Of a stretch of 64,000 nucleotides of DNA, positions 35,857-44,206 are shown in pieces. A model generated the notes under the pieces. It saw nothing but the letters and a program-made list of their open reading frames with translations, was not told the DNA's origin and ran no database searches. The position numbers and the translations under genes were made by a program. The DNA is from Rhodoferax sp. (lineage in GTDB: Bacteria > Pseudomonadota > Gammaproteobacteria > Burkholderiales > Burkholderiaceae_C). The stretch is taken from assembly GCA_031291305.1 (NCBI GenBank), contig JARLJH010000048.1:186001-250000 (forward strand), written 5' to 3'. Every line of letters begins with the position of its first letter. The first letter of the stretch is position 1.

Positions 35857-37088
35857 CATGGGTCAAGGGTTCCAAGCAGAAGGTCGTAAGCATTCGGGTC
35901 AGCCAAGTTTGCAGCCGACGCACTTCCGAGAGAGATGACGGATGCAGACGTGCCGAATTTAGTGGGTTCGTTTAGCCGCATCGTGATTTTTGGTAGCGTC
36001 TTGTTGAAGCTACCCTGCGGCACCACGATCAGTGTCTTCTTGAGCTTGTCCCAAAGAACCGCCCGATAGTTTCTGAAATGCTCCGGTAGGCTGTTGACCC
36101 ACTCATCTGGCCAAGCCTGCAGGGATGAAGCCTTGTGATTACCGGCCAGATGGTTGGTCTTGTTGTCAAACACTGAAACCGCCGTCGATTGCAAATCAAT
36201 TTCAGGAAGTTTGTCAGCCAGAGCGTTGATCATTCCGCTATCCATGAATCCAACGATTTGAGCCTGCCCGACGGGCTGTTTAATCCCCGATTTAAAGCCC
36301 TTGAAATTGTCACTGAGCACCTTTTGAAAGGCCGGTGAAATTGTTTTATCGACCAACGGACCTTGCAATTGACGCGGCAAAGCCGCCAGCTTTTGACCGA
36401 GAGCCTGTTCGGGACCGATCCAGGACTGACCGACGTTGTGATCCCAGCCGGGGTCGATGCCGATTGGCACCCTGTCCTTGATTTCTCCGTCAGCACTGAT
36501 CACCTCGCGGGTCTTGATCTCAAACGGCGCGGACTCAGACAGGTCTTTGTCTTTCATCTCGGCCTCGCCGTAGGCGCGGACAGTGCAGCGACAGCCCCAG
36601 CCGTTGGGTGGATAGTGAGTTTGCCAGAAAGGATCGGAAAGCAGATAAATCAGGCCGTTCCACATGCGGTGCTGTGGGCGAACGTGGGAATCACCCGCCG
36701 TACGGTATTGCAGATAGGGGCGTTGCGCCTGGTTGGCTACCAGTTGCTTCCAGCGTCCCGCCATGTGCGCCGACCGCATGTTTGTATTGAAGATGACGCT
36801 GGTGCGCCAGCCGCGTGATCCGCGATAACTCCAGCCGTACTTCTGCACAGTGGCATCCCAGTCCTTACGAAACTGCGTAATCGTGGTGCCGTTCTTCAGC
36901 GCGTCCACCAACGACTTTTGAATGTCATCCACTAGGTCGGTATTGGTGGCCCCTGCAATAGCAAACACCTTGCCGTGCACCGGGCCTGCCAGATCGTCCC
37001 ACTTCAGAGTGGACTCAGGCAGCTTTGCCTTGAGGTAATCAATGGCCTGGCCGAACTGGACGCCAAATGGCTTCACTGCGTCAGCCAT
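35856..37088 (-). CDS. Mu F-like phage head morphogenesis protein with C-terminal extension
   Basis: A 410-residue minor head protein. The N-terminal 230 residues match the Mu F-like family: VIFNTNMRSAHMAGRWKQL, RTAGDSHVRPQHRMWNGL and HYPPNGWGCRCTVRAYGE, with the zinc-type CRC motif. The C-terminal part (about 265-410) is separate: SVFDNKTNHLAGNHKASSL, then LPEHFRNYRAVLWD and TLIVVPQ. This resembles the barnase/EndoU/RelE-like nuclease domains often fused to Mu F proteins, a tentative reading. Last gene of the leftward operon; overlaps the DUF4406 gene by eight bases. Confidence 0.85.
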   Translation of the reverse strand: MADAVKPFGVQFGQAIDYLKAKLPESTLKWDDLAGPVHGKVFAIAGATNTDLVDDIQKSLVDALKNGTTITQFRKDWDATVQKYGWSYRGSRGWRTSVIFNTNMRSAHMAGRWKQLVANQAQRPYLQYRTAGDSHVRPQHRMWNGLIYLLSDPFWQTHYPPNGWGCRCTVRAYGEAEMKDKDLSESAPFEIKTREVISADGEIKDRVPIGIDPGWDHNVGQSWIGPEQALGQKLAALPRQLQGPLVDKTISPAFQKVLSDNFKGFKSGIKQPVGQAQIVGFMDSGMINALADKLPEIDLQSTAVSVFDNKTNHLAGNHKASSLQAWPDEWVNSLPEHFRNYRAVLWDKLKKTLIVVPQGSFNKTLPKITMRLNEPTKFGTSASVISLGSASAANLADPNAYDLLLGTLDP

Positions 37089-37404
37089 TTATCACCTCAG
37101 GGCCGTCCTCAATGCGCTCAGCGGCGACCACGGTCAGGCCCAGCATGCCTGCGAGCCAGCGTTCAATGCGTGCGCCGCGCGAACCCCGCCAACCTGGAAG
37201 AAGCGCAACGATGTCACAGGTAACGAGTTGCCGTATGGCCATACGCATGTAGCCCAGCCAGGTTCCGCAGTTCGGCTCTGGGTTCTCGGCAGGGTTTTCC
37301 ACCACGAATCCGAGTGCCCGCAGACGCTGAGCTGCCGCATTGAAGGCTGGATAGTTGAAGTCAGGCAAGCCGGTCATAGGACCAGCGAGGTAGATACGTT
37401 TCAT
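37081..37404 (-). CDS. DUF4406 protein (nucleoside deoxyribosyltransferase-like)
   Basis: A 107-residue protein beginning MKRIYLAGPMTGLPDFNYPAF, the signature of DUF4406, a family with a nucleoside 2-deoxyribosyltransferase-like fold. TCDIVALLPGW carries the typical strand with an acidic residue. It may act on nucleotides or nucleosides; no activity is proven for the family. An accessory gene inserted between portal and F genes. Confidence 0.82.
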   Translation of the reverse strand: MKRIYLAGPMTGLPDFNYPAFNAAAQRLRALGFVVENPAENPEPNCGTWLGYMRMAIRQLVTCDIVALLPGWRGSRGARIERWLAGMLGLTVVAAERIEDGPEVING

Positions 37405-37694
37405 GGCAAAACCTCAATATGAATGCATGCCGCATAGGCTCCATGCGCCTTGATACCAAATACGCGGTTGAATACGTGGCTCGGATCGTCAATTCGATGC
37501 TTGTCGAAACCGGCAACTACGCCTTTGATACGTTCGGAACACCCGTATCCCTTTGACAGAACCACCTCTCGACCGGGAACGCATGTTTTTTCATTCCAAC
37601 GTTTGCCATAGATGCGCCATTCGCATGTCTTTTTCCCAGACTTGAAAGCAAGAAAGTGCTCTGTCATAAGGGGAATAAATAACGGTTTAGTCAC
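37401..37694 (-). CDS. ASCH/PUA-like small phage protein
   Basis: A 97-residue protein. The order FLAFKSGKKTCEWRIYGKRW, then PGREVVLSKGYG and RIKGVVAGFDKH fits a small ASCH/PUA-type beta-barrel, a fold that binds RNA or modified bases. Identification is by pattern only. Overlaps the DUF4406 start by four bases, so it is co-translated. Confidence 0.55.
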   Translation of the reverse strand: MTKPLFIPLMTEHFLAFKSGKKTCEWRIYGKRWNEKTCVPGREVVLSKGYGCSERIKGVVAGFDKHRIDDPSHVFNRVFGIKAHGAYAACIHIEVLP

Positions 37695-37708
37695 TTCTTT
37701 CCCCCGGA

Positions 37709-37894
37709 TCAGCCTTCAGATGCAGCCAATGCTCCGACCAAAGCCAGTGCCAACTGACCACATACACCCGCCGCGTCGACGATTGCCCCAATTTGTTCGG
37801 CGCACTGTTTCACCATCTCTTGGTCTGATGCGGGAAGATCAAATATGACCCCCTTGATCGCCAGCAGAACAGCCGCGTCGCTCGAATCAGCCAT
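37709..37894 (-). CDS. Hypothetical small phage protein
   Basis: A 61-residue protein with no recognised family (MADSSDAAVLLAIKGVIFD, then alanine-rich helix ending LVGALAASEG). Mostly helical by composition. It overlaps the Gp49-like gene by eight bases and lies 14 bases before the next gene, which supports it as a real operon member. Confidence 0.6.
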   Translation of the reverse strand: MADSSDAAVLLAIKGVIFDLPASDQEMVKQCAEQIGAIVDAAGVCGQLALALVGALAASEG

Positions 37895-38222
37895 GGTGTT
37901 CCTCCTGGTCGTCCTGGGCCGCCAGCTTTTCCTTCAGCGCGTAGCCCATCAAAGGCCAAAGTTCTTCCTTGGCATTTGCGATTGCAACCTTCTCACCAAT
38001 TTCAGCGTTGTCGTTTTCCTTGGATACGGAGCAAGAAGGCTTTCCGGCCACGGCAAAGCCGTTGCAAGTCGTCAGAACCGCCCACCGCAGGACTTGCCCA
38101 GACTTGGCGACGTGCTTCACGATTTCTGTGTCAACGATATTCGCCTCAATGTCGGCTGGCGTCACACGTGGCGCAGTCAGGCATTTGGCTCGGATTTCTT
38201 GCTCGATAGATTGGTCAGTCAT
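37887..38222 (-). CDS. Gp49-like phage protein
   Basis: A 111-residue protein of the phage Gp49 family: RVTPADIEANIVDTEIVKH, LTTCNGFAVAGKPSCSVSKE and ENDNAEIGEKVAIANA, then ELWPLMGYALKEKL. The family is common in phages and its function is unknown. It starts 20 bases after the portal gene stop. Confidence 0.8.
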   Translation of the reverse strand: MTDQSIEQEIRAKCLTAPRVTPADIEANIVDTEIVKHVAKSGQVLRWAVLTTCNGFAVAGKPSCSVSKENDNAEIGEKVAIANAKEELWPLMGYALKEKLAAQDDQEEHHG

Positions 38223-38242
38223 AGTGCTCTCCGTTAAAAAAA

Positions 38243-39802
38243 TCAGTTGGCTTGCGTAGCAGCGCCGCGCAGCATGGAATAGGTCAAGGCTCGGTCGATG
38301 ATTTCGCGCAGGCCTTCATCGTCCATCTCGCCCACCAGTTTGCCCAGCGCCTGCTGGAATTCGGCCAGCGTTTTCCCCTCTGACTCAAACTGCACCAGCA
38401 TGTCGTAGACCGGCGCGATCATCTTGTCTTCAATGGCTTGGTCGGCTGCATCGGCGGCGAGCGCCATGGCTTCGTCTTCGGTCATGCCTGCGGCTTTGGC
38501 AAACGTGAACCCGGCCACCGCTGAAAAGTCCACCGCTGGGGTGGTATCAGGCGCTGCAGGTGTGGCTGCAGGGGCCCCGCGCAGCACAGGCAAAAGCGCA
38601 TCCTGCACATCTGTCGCCTCCGGAATGTCCAGCTCCTCAAGCATGGCCTTGCGCGACGGCTTGGCTCCCATGTTGGCCGCGATCTGGTATGTCTCGGCCC
38701 GCCCCTTGCCAGCGGCTTCCTGTTTGTAAAACTCCAGCGTTGGTGGTGCCACACCCTCGCCAAAGTTGAACAAGGTGATCCATTTAAAAATCTGGCCCAT
38801 GCTGGCTGCTGAAATATCGCGGTCTGAGTCGTGTACCTCGTTCTGGCGTTCCTTGGCCGTGTCCGATGCGGCGCGTGCACCCTTGTCAAGCTGCTCACCA
38901 ATCATGGCCTGGCTGGTCAGCGCCTTGGACATTTCCCGGTTGCAAAGTGAAATCAGGTTCTGCTGCGGCAAGTTGCCCGATCCGCCACCCTGGGGCACCA
39001 GCAGCTCAACGCCATTGTTTTCCTGCATGACGATGTAGCCCGCCTCCATCATTCCGGCCAGCGCATTCGCCAGGTCCTCCTGTTCTTTCTCGCTCGTGCC
39101 TGCCGGATAGCGCCCTATGGGCCAAGGTAGACCATGGCGCTCGCAATACTTCACAAAATAGCGCCACCCACCCGTTTTGAACGTCCATGGCCAAAAGCAA
39201 CTCGACAACAGCGCCAGGCCGTAGGGGTTGTCATACGTCGGCATGTGCCTGGACACCACAAACTGATACGGCTCCACCGGAGCGCCCAGCCAGGCCCCGT
39301 TAGAGATCAGCATGGGCGCGCCATTCACGTCAAACCGAAAGCGGCGGCCTGGGCGATCAATCACACTCGTGGGCAGGTACTTGCCGTCCACCAGCTCCCA
39401 CACCAATTCATGGGCGCGGTAGCCGGTGAAGATGCAGGCGCTCATCTGCCACATCACCTCCAGCCAATCGACAATCGCGTTAGGCTGTTGGTTGTCCATC
39501 CACTTGGCGCACAGTTCCATCGCGGCAGCAGACTTGCTGTCACCATCCTTGCCCACCGACAGCCGGTATTTATGCGACCGGAAAGAACCGCGAATAGAGC
39601 GAATCTCCCCAATCACATGGGCATCCACCATGATGGAGTGATACACCTGATCTGCCCGGCCCATCTCACGCAAGATCGGGTCTGGGTTGGGCAGCGTCAG
39701 CATGGTGCCAAAGAAGCGCTGCGGGTCAGTTTCTGGCGTTGCAATGGGCTTGCCAAGCCAAGAATTCAAATTGCGAATCAGGCCTTTGAGGGGAGAAATC
39801 AT
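38243..39802 (-). CDS. Phage portal protein, DUF935 (Mu gp29-like)
   Basis: A 519-residue portal protein through which DNA enters the head. Typical DUF935 features are PDPILREMGRADQVYHSI, HELVWELVDGKYLPTSV and CNREMSKALTSQAMIGEQ, and the acidic C-terminal region. The ATG at 39802 overlaps the terminase stop by four bases and is preferred over the open frame from 39862. Confidence 0.92.
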   Translation of the reverse strand: MISPLKGLIRNLNSWLGKPIATPETDPQRFFGTMLTLPNPDPILREMGRADQVYHSIMVDAHVIGEIRSIRGSFRSHKYRLSVGKDGDSKSAAAMELCAKWMDNQQPNAIVDWLEVMWQMSACIFTGYRAHELVWELVDGKYLPTSVIDRPGRRFRFDVNGAPMLISNGAWLGAPVEPYQFVVSRHMPTYDNPYGLALLSSCFWPWTFKTGGWRYFVKYCERHGLPWPIGRYPAGTSEKEQEDLANALAGMMEAGYIVMQENNGVELLVPQGGGSGNLPQQNLISLCNREMSKALTSQAMIGEQLDKGARAASDTAKERQNEVHDSDRDISAASMGQIFKWITLFNFGEGVAPPTLEFYKQEAAGKGRAETYQIAANMGAKPSRKAMLEELDIPEATDVQDALLPVLRGAPAATPAAPDTTPAVDFSAVAGFTFAKAAGMTEDEAMALAADAADQAIEDKMIAPVYDMLVQFESEGKTLAEFQQALGKLVGEMDDEGLREIIDRALTYSMLRGAATQAN

Positions 39803-41430
39803 CGTGTTCTTCCAAGTCGGATTTTGGGGATGCCACCGGCACGCTTCAGACAGAGATTCCAAAGAATCTCCAGCGCATCGGGGCCGTCGTCGTGGTCGGC
39901 TTCTGGCCAGTGGCGCAATTGCGAATTGAGAACGGTATGACGTTGGTTAAACAAGATCAGGCCGTTGTAGACATGAGGGCCTAGTCCCTCAATGCGCAAA
40001 TCTTTATCGGTGCTTGGAATAACCGGCAGAGCTGGCACAGGAACCCCTTGCTTGGCAGACTCTGCAACCAGAATCTGACGCATGAACTCCTGAAACTGCA
40101 CTGCCTCGAAACCCCAGACCAGGCAGCGGTAGACACGTTGAAATTCAATGATGTGACTGATTTGCAGGGTTGGGATGCGTCGCGAGACGATGGCTTCTAC
40201 GACAGACAACTTTCCATGATTGCGGTCGAAGCCACCCACCAAAGTAGCAGCCGGGTCGCGGCTCTTGTTGTTCTTTCCCAGAGAGGGATCGTGGGCCCCA
40301 TAGAACACCCAGTCGCGGCACGGTTGCACCCAGTAGGTCATCTTCTGGAAATAGGTGTTGTCCTCGTTCGAGGGGTCGTTCTGGTACTCACAGTCAAAGG
40401 CGTGGTGGTCACCGGCCCGAATGCGCATCAACTTAACCAGAGGGCGCGTGGTTGGCCAGCTAACGATAGCGCCCGCGTCCATAGCCACTTTGTTGGCTGC
40501 ATAGAACTTGTCGGCAGGGCTTTCTGCGCCCTGCATGGCATCATCGCTGCTGTCTTCTTCGGCCTCGTTGATCAGCAGTTCTTCCCACTGTTCCCACAGG
40601 TCCATGCGATCAGGCCACCGCACGATGGCCTTGAACTTTTTACGCCGCCACAGCGGGTTGCGGTGAAAGCGATTTGCCGCAGAGTCGTAATGCAGGATGG
40701 TGTTGAGGTACAGCACGTCCATAGACCCATCAGGTGGGCCAAGTGGAAGAACTACCTTCTTCACCCATTGTTCTACCTTGTCGCGCTGTTCCTTGCTGCG
40801 CACGTTCTCATCGTTTTCGATGTCGTCCAGCATCACCAGATCCGGGCGATAGGGGCCGTGGCGCAAACCACGCATACGCTTGCCTGAGCCAAAGGCTTGC
40901 ACTTTCACGCCGCCAACGGTAACGATCACACCGGCATTCCACACCCGGCCTGCACCCGTGACATCAGGGAAGTCCATCTGCAGGCGCGGATTGCTCTCGA
41001 GCTCCACCTTGACGGCCTCCAGCATGGTTGCCGCCTGGTCAAGTGCGTCCATCACGATAGGGATGAAGTGCTTGCGTTTGGTAACGATGCACCACAGCGT
41101 GAATAGCTGTGTACCAAGGGTGGACTTAGCCTCTCCGCGTGGCGCTGAAATATCTAGCAACTGCCCTTCTGGCTTGTCAATCAGAACGGGAACCGTGTCA
41201 TAAAACCAGCGGTGAAACAGAGACGGATCACCCTTGACGTAGTGCGGGAAGTAGGTCTTGCAAAAGAACTCATAGTCATTCTGCGCACGGGTGGCACGCT
41301 GATCGCGGGCCGCGTGGTCCGTACTGAAACCATCACACTCGGCCTCTACCAGGCGGCGCTGTTCATCTGCATAAGCACGCAGCTCCTGCAGAAAGTCCTT
41401 ATCCTTGAGAAGCCGAATTTTCTTAGCCAT
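39799..41430 (-). CDS. Phage terminase large subunit (Mu gp28-like)
   Basis: A 543-residue DNA-packaging motor. The ATPase has a Walker A-like SAPRGEAKSTLG and Walker B VMLDDIENDE. The C-terminal RNase H-like nuclease has aspartates in GAHDPSLGK and DDGPDALEILW. It shares one base with the small terminase stop and overlaps the portal start. Confidence 0.92.
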   Translation of the reverse strand: MAKKIRLLKDKDFLQELRAYADEQRRLVEAECDGFSTDHAARDQRATRAQNDYEFFCKTYFPHYVKGDPSLFHRWFYDTVPVLIDKPEGQLLDISAPRGEAKSTLGTQLFTLWCIVTKRKHFIPIVMDALDQAATMLEAVKVELESNPRLQMDFPDVTGAGRVWNAGVIVTVGGVKVQAFGSGKRMRGLRHGPYRPDLVMLDDIENDENVRSKEQRDKVEQWVKKVVLPLGPPDGSMDVLYLNTILHYDSAANRFHRNPLWRRKKFKAIVRWPDRMDLWEQWEELLINEAEEDSSDDAMQGAESPADKFYAANKVAMDAGAIVSWPTTRPLVKLMRIRAGDHHAFDCEYQNDPSNEDNTYFQKMTYWVQPCRDWVFYGAHDPSLGKNNKSRDPAATLVGGFDRNHGKLSVVEAIVSRRIPTLQISHIIEFQRVYRCLVWGFEAVQFQEFMRQILVAESAKQGVPVPALPVIPSTDKDLRIEGLGPHVYNGLILFNQRHTVLNSQLRHWPEADHDDGPDALEILWNLCLKRAGGIPKIRLGRTR

Positions 41431-41939
41431 CAGGCACCACCCGACCCAAACTCACGGGCCAAATCGTCTGCAGACGCTTCCATGATCTCAATGAATGCAC
41501 CACGGTGCTTTGGGTAGCGCGATGCAATAAAGGTGCTCAGGAACTTGAACACATCCATGGCCACGGCCAGGCGGTTGGCGTTGGGCATGGCGCGGCTGGC
41601 GGCACCGATGGCCTTGTTGTAGCCATCCATCAGCCGCACCATGATGTCAGCGCGCTTGTCGGCGGGCATCTTGGGGTCTTTCTTGACGGCTTCCAGCGTG
41701 GCCAGAAACTGCTCGGCCAGTTCGCCCAACACCTCGTTGGCCATGTCCTCGACGCCGCTTTTGGTCATGCGCCGGGCATTGCGCGTCAAGTCCCAGTCGT
41801 TGCCATCGTCAGCGTCCTGGCGCTTCCAGTTGCGCGCCGTGTTGTAGGGCACCTTACACGCTTCTGCCGCTGTGGCCAGGGGCAGGCCCTGCACGTACTT
41901 GGCACGCACCTTATTGCGGGTCGGACGGTCGTAAGCCAT
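41430..41939 (-). CDS. Phage small terminase-type protein, DUF1804
   Basis: A 169-residue protein starting with a helix-turn-helix (RNKVRAKYVQGLPLATAAE, then VPYNTARNWKRQ), followed by a long helical region. The DUF1804 family occupies the small-terminase position of Mu-like phages, so DNA recognition for packaging is likely. Immediately upstream of the large terminase. Confidence 0.82.
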   Translation of the reverse strand: MAYDRPTRNKVRAKYVQGLPLATAAEACKVPYNTARNWKRQDADDGNDWDLTRNARRMTKSGVEDMANEVLGELAEQFLATLEAVKKDPKMPADKRADIMVRLMDGYNKAIGAASRAMPNANRLAVAMDVFKFLSTFIASRYPKHRGAFIEIMEASADDLAREFGSGGA

Positions 41940-41942
41940 TGA

Positions 41943-42221
41943 TCAGTGCCCCATGCCTCGCATGGCTGCAATGCCAGCAGCCACGATGGCACCGGCCAGA
42001 GCACCCGTTCCCGCAGCACGGATGGCGGTGCCACGTTCGTTCTTCTCCAGCGTAGACAAACGGGCTTCAAGGCCGTCGAATCGGGTATTGACAGATTGGC
42101 TCAGGTCTTCAATTCGCGTTTGGGTGGCTGCATGGTTTTGCCGAAGCATCTCGGTCATGGCGGTGAGTTGGCCTTTGACTTGGCCCATCTCGACCAACAT
42201 GGCGGTGGCGGGGTCACTCAT
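41943..42221 (-). CDS. Hypothetical phage protein, coiled coil plus membrane helix
   Basis: A 92-residue protein. Residues 1-65 have a heptad-like pattern (GQVKGQLTAMTEMLRQN, TRIEDLSQSVNTRFDGLE), then a glycine/alanine-rich membrane helix (AAGTGALAGAIVAAGIAAM). Similar small proteins occur between lysis and terminase genes of Mu-like phages. Function unknown. Overlaps the upstream zinc-finger gene by four bases. Confidence 0.7.
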   Translation of the reverse strand: MSDPATAMLVEMGQVKGQLTAMTEMLRQNHAATQTRIEDLSQSVNTRFDGLEARLSTLEKNERGTAIRAAGTGALAGAIVAAGIAAMRGMGH

Positions 42222-42436
42222 GAATAGGTTCCTTTACGTTTTTCAAAAATGGTTTGGCAGGCTATGCAGCGAACCGCATTGGGTGCAGCCTTGCGGCGCT
42301 CACGCGGGATCGGTTCGCTGCAGTCTTCACAGCGGGCTTTGCCTTTTCCCTGCAGTGCACGGCGCGCGGCGGATAGACCATCGTCACGGCGGCTTTGCTC
42401 CAGGGCGGCGGCTTGTTCATGAAACTTTTCATCCAC
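42218..42436 (-). CDS. TraR/DksA-type zinc finger protein
   Basis: A 72-residue protein with the four-cysteine zinc finger CEDCSEPIPRERR...CIACQ, the hallmark of short TraR/DksA proteins. These bind the RNA polymerase secondary channel and shift host transcription. Common in Mu-like phages at this place. Overlaps the next gene. Confidence 0.87.
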   Translation of the reverse strand: MDEKFHEQAAALEQSRRDDGLSAARRALQGKGKARCEDCSEPIPRERRKAAPNAVRCIACQTIFEKRKGTYS

Positions 42437-42459
42437 GAAAAAGACCTTTCAAACTCCCT

Positions 42460-42750
42460 TTAAGGACTGTTTGTCCAGGGTTTGCATCCGTCATCGTTGA
42501 TCTCCAGAAAGGCCAGCAGATTGCACATCTGCAAGGCCAGCAGGTGATAGGCCCGCGCTGTGGCCAGGTGGTTGGATTCCAAGTCGCGCATCTGGCCGGA
42601 GTCCGGAGGTGGCAACGGCTGGGGCGGCGCTGTCAGGCTGGCTGGGGGCAGTACCTTCACTGGTGTCGACGTGACCGGCGTTGGCGTCGGTCCAGCGGCG
42701 CAGGCGCTCAGCAGGCAGCACACAACTATCAACAGGGTCAGCAGGCGCAT
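42460..42750 (-). CDS. Rz1-like outer-membrane spanin lipoprotein
   Basis: A 96-residue lipoprotein with signal LLTLLIVVCCLLSAC (lipobox LSAC) and a proline-rich stretch (TPTPVTSTPVKVLPPAS), as in Rz1 o-spanins. It is encoded mostly within the Rz gene in another frame. With Rz it should bridge and fuse the membranes at lysis. The ATG at 42750 begins the signal peptide; upstream frame to 42828 is shadow. Confidence 0.82.
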   Translation of the reverse strand: MRLLTLLIVVCCLLSACAAGPTPTPVTSTPVKVLPPASLTAPPQPLPPPDSGQMRDLESNHLATARAYHLLALQMCNLLAFLEINDDGCKPWTNSP

Positions 42751-43009
42751 GATCTTGATCCTTGGCAAGTTGATTGAAAAAAGTGGTAACGGCGACACGG
42801 CTGCGCTCCTGGCGGGTGCCGACGACATCGGCGCGCTTGATCACGGCTTGGGTGTCGGCCTTTTGGGTGGCCTCGGCTTTCTCATTGACCTTGAGCTGGG
42901 TGACTTCGCAGATGTTCTTGCCACTGGATGCACCGAGGTCATAGGCCTTCAGAAGAGCCACCGCCACTGCAATGGCAGCAATAGCCAGGTAGATAGCTGA
43001 TCGAATCAT
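42491..43009 (-). CDS. Rz-like inner-membrane spanin
   Basis: A 172-residue protein with an N-terminal membrane helix (AIYLAIAAIAVAVALLKAY) and a helical periplasmic part (LKVNEKAEATQKADTQAV), the i-spanin pattern. It overlaps the lytic transglycosylase stop by four bases (start 43009). The Rz1 gene begins inside it. The C-terminal 60 residues are low complexity, shaped by the overlapping frame. Confidence 0.78.
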   Translation of the reverse strand: MIRSAIYLAIAAIAVAVALLKAYDLGASSGKNICEVTQLKVNEKAEATQKADTQAVIKRADVVGTRQERSRVAVTTFFNQLAKDQDHAPADPVDSCVLPAERLRRWTDANAGHVDTSEGTAPSQPDSAAPAVATSGLRPDARLGIQPPGHSAGLSPAGLADVQSAGLSGDQR

Positions 43010-43626
43010 GCGCAGCTCCTGCCGCCCCAACTGGCGTAAATCGGCTCAAACTTGCGCAGGATCACCACCGGGTAGTGCTGGTTTTCTGCCTGGTTGGCGG
43101 GTGCCACGCCGGGGTTGAGGTTGCAGGTGCGGTCTAGGCACACGCCAGGCGTTGGGCTGATCTTCTGGCGCTTGTAGACATAGCCCAGACCGCCGTTGTA
43201 GGCGCTGAGCACGTAGGCCATTCGCTCGCAGGCGTTATCCGCTTTGATACGGTCTGCCAGCCACTTGTCATAGGTCACCAGGGCGCGCAGTGACCAGGCC
43301 GGGTTGCTGGGCGCGCGCGTGCTCAAGGCCGCGTCTATCCCACCAATCCAATTGGCCGTGGCGGGCATGAACTGCGCCAGGCCGACCGCACCCACAGGGG
43401 ATCGCGCATCCAGCCGCCACCGGCTCTCTTGATGCACCTGTGCGGCAAAGGTGGCCACCGGGGCTTGCAGGCCCCAGGCGAAATGCGCTTCGCGTTTGAG
43501 TGTGAGCTGGTAGCGCTGAGCGTCGCGCGGTATGGGCTGGGCCATGGCCACTGACAGACAAGCGCCAACCACGAAGAGCAGCATGCCAACATGCAGCCAG
43601 AGCGCGATGCGGGTAATTGGGCGCAT
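43006..43626 (-). CDS. Lytic transglycosylase endolysin
   Basis: A 206-residue peptidoglycan-cleaving enzyme with an N-terminal membrane signal (LWLHVGMLLFVVGACLSVA). The SLT domain shows the catalytic glutamate in VHQESRWRLDARS, then GAVGLAQFMPATA and VLSAYNGGLGYV. As phage lysin with a signal-anchor it may be released at lysis. ATG at 43626, next to the holin stop. Confidence 0.9.
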   Translation of the reverse strand: MRPITRIALWLHVGMLLFVVGACLSVAMAQPIPRDAQRYQLTLKREAHFAWGLQAPVATFAAQVHQESRWRLDARSPVGAVGLAQFMPATANWIGGIDAALSTRAPSNPAWSLRALVTYDKWLADRIKADNACERMAYVLSAYNGGLGYVYKRQKISPTPGVCLDRTCNLNPGVAPANQAENQHYPVVILRKFEPIYASWGGRSCA

Positions 43627-43627
43627 G

Positions 43628-43990
43628 TCAGGCCCCCAGGCCCACACAGATCAGACAGGCGGCGACGATGATGGCGCGGCGCAGCATCGAATGACCGAAT
43701 GATCCGGAATGATCCACAGCCGTGCCATATTGAATGGCTAGGTCGTCAGACTCGGGCGCGTCTGCGATGTCTGACGAATCGTCTATCTGGCAGTATTTAT
43801 GCGGGCGGTCATACGGGAACAAGCTGCGGTCCAGCCAGTAGCCACCCCAGCCGCCCAGGGCCATCAGGTGTGATTTGTAGATGGTGACGGCCAACAGGCT
43901 GTCGGGTTGAGACTGCTTTAGGAAGAGGGACAAGGCCATCAACAGCAGCGTGAGCACCAGAAAGACCAGCATGCGCGGGATCGCAACCAT
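43628..43990 (-). CDS. Putative holin
   Basis: A 120-residue membrane protein with an N-terminal helix (LVFLVLTLLLMALSLFL), a second helix (SHLMALGGWGGYWLDRSLFP) and a third at the C-terminus (AIIVAACLICVGLGA). The layout matches the putative 2/3-transmembrane holins of Mu-like phages. First gene of the leftward late operon, 66 bases after the late dyad at 44057-44080. Confidence 0.8.
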   Translation of the reverse strand: MVAIPRMLVFLVLTLLLMALSLFLKQSQPDSLLAVTIYKSHLMALGGWGGYWLDRSLFPYDRPHKYCQIDDSSDIADAPESDDLAIQYGTAVDHSGSFGHSMLRRAIIVAACLICVGLGA

Positions 43991-44056
43991 AGAGAACTCC
44001 AGACGTAAAAAAGGACTACTAAAAAGAAGTCCCAGTGTCTGGAATCAGCGGTCTTT

Positions 44057-44080
44057 GGTCATGGTGAACTACTTCACCAC
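44057..44080 (-). promoter_or_regulatory. Late-promoter dyad, copy for the leftward lysis/packaging operon
   Basis: On the minus strand: GGTGAAGTAGTTCACC followed by ATGACC. It matches the copy at 54942 (GGTGAAGCGTTTCACC then ATGACC) except in the centre, including the preceding GT. It sits between a terminator and the holin gene, where a late promoter is expected. Confidence 0.72.
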
Positions 44081-44096
44081 CGGTCCGAAGTTAGGC

Positions 44097-44120
44097 AAAA
44101 AAAAGGCACCCGTGGGTGCC
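44097..44120 (-). terminator. Terminator of the repressor operon
   Basis: On the minus strand GGCACC-CACG-GGTGCC is followed by eight T. It separates the lysogeny operon (44207-45672) from the late dyad and holin gene. Confidence 0.88.
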
Positions 44121-44206
44121 TGAGAGTCTCGACCGGGGGGATATAAGTAGATCAGCTTGCAAGTCTGACCGGTGGCCGAGATGTTTTTATCAGTGGAAAG
44201 TCTACA

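Noticed and set aside
35760-35975. A 71-codon plus-strand frame at the prophage left end
   Set aside because: Runs through the hairpin at 35833 and into the F-like gene on the other strand; no motif and no ribosome-binding site.
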